Position numbers and translations under genes: made by a program. Positions 1 through 6,379 of a stretch of 10,168 nt of DNA are shown here, one piece after another. The DNA comes from CAIZGX01 sp039805165 (GTDB lineage: Bacteria; Bacteroidota; Bacteroidia; Flavobacteriales_D; Sanyastnellaceae), in the NCBI GenBank assembly GCA_039805165.1, contig JBDLUS010000090.1, positions 1-10,168 on the forward strand, given 5' to 3'. The notes below the pieces were generated by a model. It was not told the DNA's origin and did no database searches. It worked only from the letters and a program-made list of their open reading frames with translations. Every line of letters starts with the position of its first letter. The stretch's first letter is position 1.

Positions 1-614
1 GCAACAGTTGCTGCAGATGTATGCACACGTCCTTGTGTTTCTGTTGCGGGAACACGCTGCACGCGGTGAACGCCACTTTCAAACTTCATTGTACCATACA
101 CCTCATCTCCTTCAACCTTGAACGAAACCTCTTTGAATCCGCCCATTGTTCCTTCACTCAAATTCAACACTTCCATTCTCCAACCTTTGTCTTGAATGTA
201 ACGCGTGTACATCTTGTAGAGGTCTCCTGCAAATATAGAAGCCTCGTCTCCACCCGTTCCAGCGCGGATTTCGACAATAACGTTTTTAGTATCTTCCGGA
301 TCTTTTGGAATAAGAAGAAACTTAATGGCCTCTTCCATTTCAACAATTTTCGGAGACAATTCGTTGTATTCTTCTTGCGCCATTTCCTTCAGGTCTGCGC
401 TCTCGTTACTATATAGAATTTCTTTGGCTCCCTTCAAATCGTCGAGTGCCTTTTTATATTCAAGATAAACGTCGTTGATTTTTTCTAATTCGCGGTATTC
501 GCGCATGAGGGCTGGATATTTCTTCATATCGGCAATTACAGTTGGATCTGTAATGCTCTTTCCCACCTCGGTATATCTATCGGAAATAGCCGACAAACGA
601 TCGATTAACTCCAT
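1..614 (-). CDS. prfA: Peptide chain release factor 1 (RF1), N-terminal part, cut by window edge
   Basis: RF1 recognises UAA and UAG stop codons in the ribosomal A site and triggers release of the finished peptide. 204 codons are visible from the ATG at 612-614; the family is usually about 360 residues, so the last 40 percent, including the GGQ catalytic loop, lies off the left edge. Residues 1-100 form the charged helical N-terminal domain. The class I release-factor signature RAGTGGDEAS is at 117-126, and HRVQRVPATETQGRVHTSA at 183-201 contains the PAT tripeptide (189-191) that marks RF1; RF2 has SPF there. The gene starts 10 bases after the purM stop, so the two are probably co-transcribed. 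No good Shine-Dalgarno is visible, as is usual in Bacteroidota. From known Bacteroidota gene order, pyrF may follow outside the window (inference). Confidence 0.97.
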   Translation of the reverse strand, partial: MELIDRLSAISDRYTEVGKSITDPTVIADMKKYPALMREYRELEKINDVYLEYKKALDDLKGAKEILYSNESADLKEMAQEEYNELSPKIVEMEEAIKFLLIPKDPEDTKNVIVEIRAGTGGDEASIFAGDLYKMYTRYIQDKGWRMEVLNLSEGTMGGFKEVSFKVEGDEVYGTMKFESGVHRVQRVPATETQGRVHTSAATV

Positions 615-624
615 GCCTTGTTAA

Positions 625-1797
625 TTAATATTGAAAGGTTCCGTGTTCGGAACGAATTTCTAATGTGTTTCCTTCGCCGGCTTCTACGCGACCAATGATT
701 TGCGCGGCACATCCCACCTGATCAGCGTAATTGATAATTTCCAATGCAGTTTCTTCATCGGTATAAAACTCCATACGATGCCCCATGTTGAAGACTTTGT
801 ACATTTCCTGCCAAGGTGTTTTAGATTCTTCTTGAATCATTTTAAACAGTGGCGGAATCGCGAACAAATTGTCTTTCACAATGTGCACATTGTTGGTGAA
901 GTGAAGCACTTTCGTTTGTCCACCTCCACTGCAGTGCACCATTCCTTTGATTTTGCTACGACGATTTGCAAGAATTCGCTTCACAATAGGAGCATATGTT
1001 CTTGTTGGCGAAAGAACCAGTTTCCCTGCATTCAATTCAGCATCGTGAACGTAATCTGTTAAAGTATAAGATCCTGAGTACACCAATTCCTTTGGAATAG
1101 CACTATCGAAAGATTCGGGATACTTCGCAATTAAATCGTTGTAGAATACATCATGTCTCGCAGAAGTAAGTCCATTACTTCCCATACCTCCGTTGTATTC
1201 CGTTTCGTAAGATGTTTGTCCATATGATGCCAAACCAACAATAACTTGTCCAGGAGCAATGTTCGCATTATCGATTACTTCGTCTCTGCGCATGCGGCAA
1301 ACAACGGTAGAGTCGACGATAATGGTTCGAACCAAATCACCCACATCGGCTGTTTCTCCGCCTGTTGTATGAATCTTCACTCCGTGTTTTTCAAGCTCTT
1401 GGCAGATCTCTTCGGTACCTGCAATAATGGAAGAAATCACTTCGCCCGGCACTAAGTTTTTGTTGCGGCCTATGGTGCTGCTGAGCATAATGTTATCTAC
1501 AGCTCCTACGCACAATAAATCATCTATGTTCATGACAATTGCGTCTTGCGCAATTCCCTTCCACACAGAAAGATCTCCTGTTTCTTTCCAATAGATGTAG
1601 GCTAAAGAAGACTTCGTTCCAGCTCCATCTGCATGCATAACAATACAATGCTCTTCGCTTCCGGTTAGGTAATCTGGAACTATTTTACAAAAGGCTTTGG
1701 GAAAAAGACCTTTATCGATGTTTTTAATTGCAGCATGCACGTCTTCTTTAGAAGCACTCACTCCTCTGCTGTTGTATCTGTCTTCGGCTTGATTCAT
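625..1797 (-). CDS. purM: Phosphoribosylformylglycinamidine cyclo-ligase (AIR synthetase), Bacteroidota type
   Basis: Catalyses ATP-dependent ring closure of formylglycinamidine ribonucleotide to aminoimidazole ribonucleotide, step five of cytosolic purine synthesis. The 390-residue protein has the two-domain AIR synthase layout. Visible motifs are the nucleotide/substrate loop DGAGTK at 57-62 (canonical DGVGTK), GGETAD at 146-151 (canonical GGETAE), MGSNG at 205-209 (canonical HSNG), SPTRTY at 263-268, HCSGGGQTK at 288-296 (canonical HITGGG) and FNMG at 336-339. It is about 45 residues longer than the E. coli enzyme and deviates at several motifs, but as I recall the long form with these variants is the normal one in Bacteroidota. 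The start at 1797 lies only 11 bases beyond the stem of a terminator serving the upstream gene, and no promoter motif is visible in the gap, so its promoter is probably inside the 3' end of the upstream gene or it depends on readthrough. prfA follows after 10 bases. Confidence 0.93.
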   Translation of the reverse strand: MNQAEDRYNSRGVSASKEDVHAAIKNIDKGLFPKAFCKIVPDYLTGSEEHCIVMHADGAGTKSSLAYIYWKETGDLSVWKGIAQDAIVMNIDDLLCVGAVDNIMLSSTIGRNKNLVPGEVISSIIAGTEEICQELEKHGVKIHTTGGETADVGDLVRTIIVDSTVVCRMRRDEVIDNANIAPGQVIVGLASYGQTSYETEYNGGMGSNGLTSARHDVFYNDLIAKYPESFDSAIPKELVYSGSYTLTDYVHDAELNAGKLVLSPTRTYAPIVKRILANRRSKIKGMVHCSGGGQTKVLHFTNNVHIVKDNLFAIPPLFKMIQEESKTPWQEMYKVFNMGHRMEFYTDEETALEIINYADQVGCAAQIIGRVEAGEGNTLEIRSEHGTFQY

Positions 1798-1805
1798 ATA
1801 TAAAT

Positions 1806-1840
1806 AAAAAGGGCTGACAGCGAGTGTCAGCCCTTCTTTT
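1806..1840 (-). terminator. Intrinsic terminator between the OmpA-family gene and purM
   Basis: A perfect 9-bp GC-rich stem (GGGCTGACA at 1811-1819, TGTCAGCCC at 1825-1833) with a 5-base loop extends by two A-T pairs to 11 bp (1809-1835). On the minus strand it is followed by the T-rich tail TTTTTATTTA, the expected layout for termination of the OmpA-family gene, whose stop lies 14 bases before the stem. The other side has TTCTTTT, so it could also work on the plus strand, although no plus-strand gene converges here. It sits just before the purM start, so purM needs its own promoter or partial readthrough. Confidence 0.88.
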
Positions 1841-1849
1841 AGTTTAGTT

Positions 1850-3928
1850 CTATTTACTTGGGACGTAGTCCGTTCTCAAAATTCTAAAGGTTGTACGACG
1901 ATTCAATTGGTGAGCACGCTCTCTTGAGTCGTTGTCTTTAAGTGAATTGATGAATGCTTCGTCTAACAGTGTTCCAATTGGGAATTCTGTGAATGTTTCA
2001 GTAGAAAGACGATCACCGTCCTTGATTGTGCGAGGCTCGCTTTCACCTTTTCCTTTTGCAACTAAACGGTCAGCAGCAATTCCTTTCGAAGTAAGGTAAG
2101 TTACGCAAGTCTCTGCGCGACCTTGAGAAAGTTTATCGTTGCTAGTAACATCACCACGAGCATCTGTGTGAGACTCTAACTGAACAACAAAAGTTGGATT
2201 CTCAGTTAAGATGTTCAACAAGTAACTCAACGAGTCAGCACTGTTTACTTCGTCATTGATCAATAATTCTGTTTTGTTGAAAGGATACAATACTGTTGGC
2301 ATTGGGTATTCCTTTCCGATTTCTACAGGGATTAAGAAATAATCTTGTTGGTAGTTCGTAGACTCTTTTGCTCCTTTGGTAGAGAACTTATCTGCGGTAC
2401 CAATGAAGTTCTCCTTTTGAATATCCACAGTATACTTTGTTTCAGGCTTAACCTTCGTTTTGTCTAGGAAGAAACTCCCGTTTGCATCTGTTACAACATT
2501 GTAAGTTGATCCGTCTGATCCGATAATGGTTACTTTGCAACCAGAAAGCGTACTTCCTGTTTTCTTGTTGTAAGCTGTACCTGTCATGGTGAACTCCAAA
2601 GGACGCTCATATGCATGCCAAATATCGTCTTTCCCTTTTCCACCTGGACGGTTAGAAGAGAAGTAACATGCGAAAACACCTTCCATCAATACGTTGTCTA
2701 ATACCGGCTTCTTATCTAAAATAAATGCGAAGTCATCAGATGCTGAGTTAATTGGAGCTGGCATTGCTGTTACATCGCCAAAAACCATTTCTCCAGTTTT
2801 CTTTGCCTTGAAGATATCCAAGCCACCTAATCCAGGGTATCCGTTAGAAGCAAAGTACAACGTTCCATCTTCAGACATGTATGGATAATATTCATCACCT
2901 GCTGTGTTTAATGAAGCAAGGTTTGTAAGGTTGGACCATTTCTTTGCCTTCTTGTCGAAAGTCATGTACCACAAATCTCTTCCGCCTTTACCACCTGGCA
3001 TGTTCGAAGCAAAGATTAATGTTTGCTCATCAAAAGAAAGACATGGTTGTCCTACACGTGAAGAATCGTCAGACTCTCTGTTTATGATGTCGATAATCTC
3101 AGCAGTAGCGAAGTTGTCACCTTGCTTGTTAGCAGTGTAAATATCGCAACCCATTCTTCCTTTCTTATCGAAACCACAACGTGTGAAGAACATGGTCTTG
3201 TAATCTTTGTCGAATGCACCGGCAGCTTCGTGAGACTCAGTATTTACAGTAATACTCGCAGGCATAGGAGCGCCTTGGAACTTAAACTTCTTGTCCAATT
3301 TCGCAACAAAAACATCTTTAAACTCATCACCGTTAATTGGACTTAATCCACTTCCTACAGACTCTTTACGAGCAGAGGTAAATACGAACTCATCCCATTT
3401 CTTTGAAGCATAAGCCAAACCAAAATCCTCTTCAGAAGAATTCAAGAACTCAACGTTCTCTGCAACATAACGAGATTTAGCACTCGTTTTCTTTGCTGAA
3501 GCAGCGTTTGTGCATGTTTGAATGCGCATGTCAGCCAAAGCAGCGTTTCCGCCACGTTCCTTATACTTGTTGAATTGAACAATCGCATCTTCGAGGCGAT
3601 CCATTTCTTGCAAAGCAATACCATAGTTTAAATAAACATCAGCCGTTTTCTTGTCGTACTTCGCATTGATGGCTTTGTCGTAGTAATCTAGACTCATATC
3701 ATAACGCTTGGTATTTCTATAACACTCTGCGATGTTGTAGAGAACACGCGCCTTTTCATCGATGTTCTTGATTTTAGTAACTTCCGCAATGTAAAGAGTC
3801 GCGGCTTGGTTATAGCCCTGACCAGCAAACTCGATATCTGCCTGTTGAATCTTTTTATTTTGAGCGTTTACCAACGAAGCCGTTGATAAACAAACAAACA
3901 AAACCAAGATAGATTTGAAAAATCTCAT
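1850..3928 (-). CDS. Secreted OmpA-family protein with TPR, beta-propeller and carboxypeptidase-regulatory-like domains (PorE-like)
   Basis: A 692-residue exported protein, probably in the periplasm and bound to peptidoglycan near the outer membrane. Residues 1-23 are a type I signal peptide (hydrophobic core, cleavage near VNA-Q); the cysteine at 13 is not in a good lipobox. Domains in order: about three TPR repeats (26-145); a PD40/WD40-like propeller (about 165-440) with repeated blades such as LIFASNMPGGKGGRDLWYM (304-322), LYFASNGYPGLGGLDIF (357-373) and CYFSSNRPGGKGKDDIW (421-437); a carboxypeptidase-regulatory/CNA-B-like fold (446-505); and an OmpA C-terminal domain (545-685) with SHTDARG, LSQGRAE and NRRT. 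Asp589 and Arg604 match the peptidoglycan-binding pair. This architecture matches PorE, a type IX secretion/gliding component of Porphyromonas and relatives, but Bacteroidota carry several such paralogues, so the exact role is inferred. It ends in TAG before a strong terminator. No clear promoter is visible upstream. Confidence 0.9.
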   Translation of the reverse strand: MRFFKSILVLFVCLSTASLVNAQNKKIQQADIEFAGQGYNQAATLYIAEVTKIKNIDEKARVLYNIAECYRNTKRYDMSLDYYDKAINAKYDKKTADVYLNYGIALQEMDRLEDAIVQFNKYKERGGNAALADMRIQTCTNAASAKKTSAKSRYVAENVEFLNSSEEDFGLAYASKKWDEFVFTSARKESVGSGLSPINGDEFKDVFVAKLDKKFKFQGAPMPASITVNTESHEAAGAFDKDYKTMFFTRCGFDKKGRMGCDIYTANKQGDNFATAEIIDIINRESDDSSRVGQPCLSFDEQTLIFASNMPGGKGGRDLWYMTFDKKAKKWSNLTNLASLNTAGDEYYPYMSEDGTLYFASNGYPGLGGLDIFKAKKTGEMVFGDVTAMPAPINSASDDFAFILDKKPVLDNVLMEGVFACYFSSNRPGGKGKDDIWHAYERPLEFTMTGTAYNKKTGSTLSGCKVTIIGSDGSTYNVVTDANGSFFLDKTKVKPETKYTVDIQKENFIGTADKFSTKGAKESTNYQQDYFLIPVEIGKEYPMPTVLYPFNKTELLINDEVNSADSLSYLLNILTENPTFVVQLESHTDARGDVTSNDKLSQGRAETCVTYLTSKGIAADRLVAKGKGESEPRTIKDGDRLSTETFTEFPIGTLLDEAFINSLKDNDSRERAHQLNRRTTFRILRTDYVPSK

Positions 3929-4022
3929 ACGTAATGTTTTAGTCCAGTTAAAAGTTAGTAATTGCGAAAATAATCAAAAATGTGAATTTTCCTCATAAAA
4001 TCGCAATTATCTAAATACCATA
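3929..4022. other. Intergenic gap between glnN and the OmpA-family gene
   Basis: This AT-rich 94-base stretch separates two minus-strand genes. It holds the inverted repeat listed separately. On the minus strand CATTTTTG (3978-3985) differs by one base from the Bacteroidota -7 box TAnnTTTG, but no TTTG lies at the right distance upstream, so I do not call a promoter. No GC-rich terminator hairpin with a T tract is visible after glnN. Confidence 0.5.
3959..4009. repeat. Inverted repeat downstream of glnN and upstream of the OmpA-family gene
   Basis: TAATTGCGA at 3959-3967 is matched perfectly by its reverse complement TCGCAATTA at 4001-4009, separated by 33 bases. The loop contains a second, smaller inverted pair, GAAAAT (3966-3971) and ATTTTC (3986-3991). 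The long spacing and missing T tract make it a poor intrinsic terminator; it could be a two-half-site protein target or a weak transcript-end structure. A chance origin is possible in DNA this AT-rich. Confidence 0.4.
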
Positions 4023-6206
4023 TTAGCAAGTGAACAGTAACTCACGCATTTTTGGAATTGGCCAAGAATTGTCGTCAATGATTTGCTCTAATGCATCAGC
4101 GGCATCACGAGCAGCATCCATCAAAGGTTTAATCTTGTGGCAATAGATGTCAGCCATTTTCTCGGTATTGCTATGATTGACCTTTCCCTGTTCCACAACA
4201 ATTCCTTCTGTACAAGCTTTCAAACCGTTCACATGCTGAGAGATTTCAGTAATCAAGCCTAATTGAGTCTTAGTTAATTCCTTAAACTCTTTTGCTCCTA
4301 CTACCGCTTTCAAGCCCTGAACATTGTTTATCAACTCACTTTGATATCTCAAAGCAGCTGGAATAATTTGGTTCACTGCCATGTCAACAACTATTTCAGC
4401 CTCAATCTCGCGACGACGAGCGTAGTTCTCTACCTCGATTTCATAACGAGAGTGAATTTCTTCATTTGTTAAGACATTCAACTTTTCGAACATTGCAATA
4501 ACCTTCTTGTCTTTCCAAACTTTCAAAGCAGATGGAGTATCCTTCAAATTAGATAATCCTCTTTTCGCGGCTTCCTTCACCCACTCGTCTCCATATCCAT
4601 TTCCTTCAAAACGAATAGCCTTGCTTTGTTTGATTAAGCGCTGAAGTTCTTTTAGAATTGCTTCGTCCTTATCATCTCCTTTTGCAATGCGCGCATCAAC
4701 ATCTTTTTTGAATTGAATTAGACGGTTAGCCACAATGGTGTTCAATGTGATCATTGCATTTGCACAGTTCGCACTAGACCCAACTGCACGGAATTCAAAT
4801 TTGTTTCCGGTAAATGCGAAAGGAGAAGTTCTGTTTCTGTCTGTGTTATCAAGAAGGACTTGTGGCAGCTTCCCGATATTCAATTTCAATTCAGTCTTAT
4901 CTTCTGGAGTCATCTTTCCAGCCTTGATGTTCTTTTCAAGATTATCAAGCATGGCATTCAACTGCTCTCCTAGGAAGCAACTCATGATCGCTGGAGGAGC
5001 TTCGTTTGCTCCAAGGCGATGATCGTTACCAACTGTGGCAATAGAAGCACGAAGAACATCTGCGTTCTCGTGAATTGCTGCAACAGTGTTCACCATAAAG
5101 GTTAAGAACTGAAGATTCGATTTTGGATTTTTCCCTGGGCGAAGAAGATTCACTCCTGTATTGGTTGAAAGCGCCCAGTTGTTGTGCTTTCCGCTTCCGT
5201 TAACTCCTTCGTATGGTTTCTCGTGAAGAAGCACATTAAAGTTATGCTTTTGTGCAATCTTCTTCAACAAGTCCATCAACAACTGGTTGTGGTCGTTCGC
5301 CAAGTTTGCCTCTTCGAACATTGGAGCAACCTCATATTGGTTTGGAGCAACCTCGTTGTGACGCGTAGTTACTGGGATACCCAAAAGGTGAGCTTCGTAT
5401 TCGAAGTCTTTCATGTATGCTAACACACGCTCGGGAATACTTCCGAAGTAGTGATCTTCCAATTGCTGCCCTTTAGCAGGTTTATGTCCGAATAATGCGC
5501 GTCCGGTCATAGCCAAGTCTGGACGAGCCTTGTGCAAAGCAGAGTCCACTAAGAAGAACTCCTGCTCCCATCCTAAAGTAGTGTTTACCTTGTTTACATC
5601 TTTATCGAAATACTGGCAAACTGCTGTTGCTGCAGCATCTACTACTTGAAGAGCTTTGATCAACGGCATCTTGTAGTCAAGAGCGTGTCCTGTATATGAA
5701 ATAAAAATGGTAGGGATACACAAAGTGTTACCTACAATAAAAGCGGGCGATGATGGATCCCACAATGTATATCCGCGAGCCTCGAATGTGTTACGAATAC
5801 CTCCGTTTGGGAATGAAGAAGCATCTGGCTCTTGTTGAACCAACATGGTTCCTTCAAACTTTTCAATAGCTCTTCCATCTCCTAGCGGCTTGAAGAAACT
5901 ATCATGCTTTTCTGCCGTTGCTCCTGTTAAAGGTTGGAACCAGTGAGTGAAGTGTGTTGCTCCTTTGCTGATAGCCCACTCTTTCATACCTGCTGCAATA
6001 TGATCGGCAACATTTCTATCGATACGAGTTCCTTGATTAATACAAGACATCAAATTATCATACAAATCTTCTGGAAGGTATTCACGCATTTTATGCGGGT
6101 TGAATACGTTATCACCGAAGTACTCGCTGATTCTTTGACCATTTGAAGCCAATGGCATTGGCATACGACTGTTGATTTCTTGCTGTGCGTTTTTTCTTAA
6201 ACTCAT
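4023..6206 (-). CDS. glnN: Glutamine synthetase type III
   Basis: Catalyses ATP-dependent formation of glutamine from glutamate and ammonium in the cytosol, the main ammonium assimilation step. The 727-residue length fits GSIII (about 730 in Bacteroides) and rules out the 360-470-residue types I and II. The conserved catalytic core is visible: GWEQEFFLVD (212-221) with metal/substrate glutamates E214 and E216, RHNEVAPNQYEVAP (282-295), NGSGKHNNWALSTN (336-349) with the loop histidine 341, and NRTSPFAF then KFEFRAVGSSAN (458-480) with the E471/R473 pair. Residues 1-110 and the helical C-terminal third (about 490-727) are the GSIII-specific parts. It is transcribed leftward from a recognisable Bacteroidota promoter, with a leader of about 50 bases holding a small hairpin. 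Divergent transcription from the rightward operon and the 94-base downstream gap suggest a single-gene unit. Nothing appears truncated. Confidence 0.97.
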   Translation of the reverse strand: MSLRKNAQQEINSRMPMPLASNGQRISEYFGDNVFNPHKMREYLPEDLYDNLMSCINQGTRIDRNVADHIAAGMKEWAISKGATHFTHWFQPLTGATAEKHDSFFKPLGDGRAIEKFEGTMLVQQEPDASSFPNGGIRNTFEARGYTLWDPSSPAFIVGNTLCIPTIFISYTGHALDYKMPLIKALQVVDAAATAVCQYFDKDVNKVNTTLGWEQEFFLVDSALHKARPDLAMTGRALFGHKPAKGQQLEDHYFGSIPERVLAYMKDFEYEAHLLGIPVTTRHNEVAPNQYEVAPMFEEANLANDHNQLLMDLLKKIAQKHNFNVLLHEKPYEGVNGSGKHNNWALSTNTGVNLLRPGKNPKSNLQFLTFMVNTVAAIHENADVLRASIATVGNDHRLGANEAPPAIMSCFLGEQLNAMLDNLEKNIKAGKMTPEDKTELKLNIGKLPQVLLDNTDRNRTSPFAFTGNKFEFRAVGSSANCANAMITLNTIVANRLIQFKKDVDARIAKGDDKDEAILKELQRLIKQSKAIRFEGNGYGDEWVKEAAKRGLSNLKDTPSALKVWKDKKVIAMFEKLNVLTNEEIHSRYEIEVENYARRREIEAEIVVDMAVNQIIPAALRYQSELINNVQGLKAVVGAKEFKELTKTQLGLITEISQHVNGLKACTEGIVVEQGKVNHSNTEKMADIYCHKIKPLMDAARDAADALEQIIDDNSWPIPKMRELLFTC

Positions 6207-6219
6207 ATTTTTAGATATT

Positions 6220-6239
6220 ACCCCTCTTTTGAAGGGGGT
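6220..6239 (-). promoter_or_regulatory. Hairpin in the predicted glnN leader RNA
   Basis: On the minus strand ACCCC pairs with GGGGT (five pairs), then after a bulged C two further pairs (U-A, U-G) close a loop of about five bases. It lies between the predicted transcription start (about 6258) and the glnN start codon, ending 13 bases before the ATG. Its 3' arm carries the purine run GAGGGG, the only Shine-Dalgarno-like run in the leader but somewhat far from the ATG. No following T tract makes it a terminator. A role in translation or mRNA stability is inference. Confidence 0.4.
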
Positions 6240-6333
6240 GTTTTTAAAATTTTAACAATTTTTGCAAATATACCCCCTCTTTTTCAGTTCACAAATGAAA
6301 ATTTCACATCAAATTTCAAAAAAGCCCCCTTTT
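6221..6333. repeat. Three C-tract/T-tract motifs in the divergent intergenic region
   Basis: CCCCTCTTTT (6221-6230), CCCCCTCTTTTT (6273-6284) and GCCCCCTTTTAA (6324-6333) are three similar strings in an otherwise AT-rich 173-base gap. Read on the glnN strand they are A-run/G-run motifs: one in the leader hairpin, one in the spacer between the -33 and -7 elements, and one about 70 bases upstream of the predicted transcription start. They could be protein sites, but low-complexity similarity is an alternative. Confidence 0.35.
6265..6295 (-). promoter_or_regulatory. Bacteroidota-type promoter for glnN
   Basis: On the minus strand TTTG (6292-6295) is followed after 19 bases by TATATTTG (6265-6272), matching the Bacteroidota consensus TTTG, N17-23, TAnnTTTG at every fixed position. 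Transcription would begin about 5-8 bases further on, near 6258, giving a leader of roughly 50 bases before the glnN ATG at 6206. The match is by eye; the start site is inferred. Confidence 0.7.
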
Positions 6334-6367
6334 AATTGTGAATAACTCCATTCTGCACATCCTTCAC

Positions 6368-6375
6368 TAAATTTG
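6368..6375 (+). promoter_or_regulatory. Possible -7 box just before the rightward operon
   Basis: TAAATTTG matches the -7 consensus TAnnTTTG exactly but ends only 4 bases before the ATG at 6380, and no TTTG lies 17-23 bases upstream (the nearest TTG-like string is 29 bases away). If used, transcription would start at or next to the start codon and give an almost leaderless mRNA. A chance match is a real possibility in this AT-rich DNA. Confidence 0.3.
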
Positions 6376-6379
6376 AAAA

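Noticed and set aside
21..416. Open frame of 131 codons on the plus strand
   Set aside because: It lies antisense to prfA, whose protein is clearly recognisable; the translated product resembles nothing and is low in plausibility.
700..1455. Plus-strand open frames of 120 and 69 codons opposite purM
   Set aside because: Both are antisense frames of a well-conserved gene, with histidine/cysteine-rich compositions typical of reverse-strand translation.
625..1797. purM as a divergent or novel enzyme because of changed motifs (DGAGTK, GGETAD, MGSNG)
   Set aside because: These variants and the 390-residue length fit the usual Bacteroidota PurM as I recall it, and the position before prfA is the normal one in that phylum.
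6318..6333. Terminator-like AAAAAAGCCCCCTTTT in the divergent region
   Set aside because: The A and T runs could pair only over four weak pairs around a C-rich loop, and both neighbouring genes point away, so no transcript ends here.
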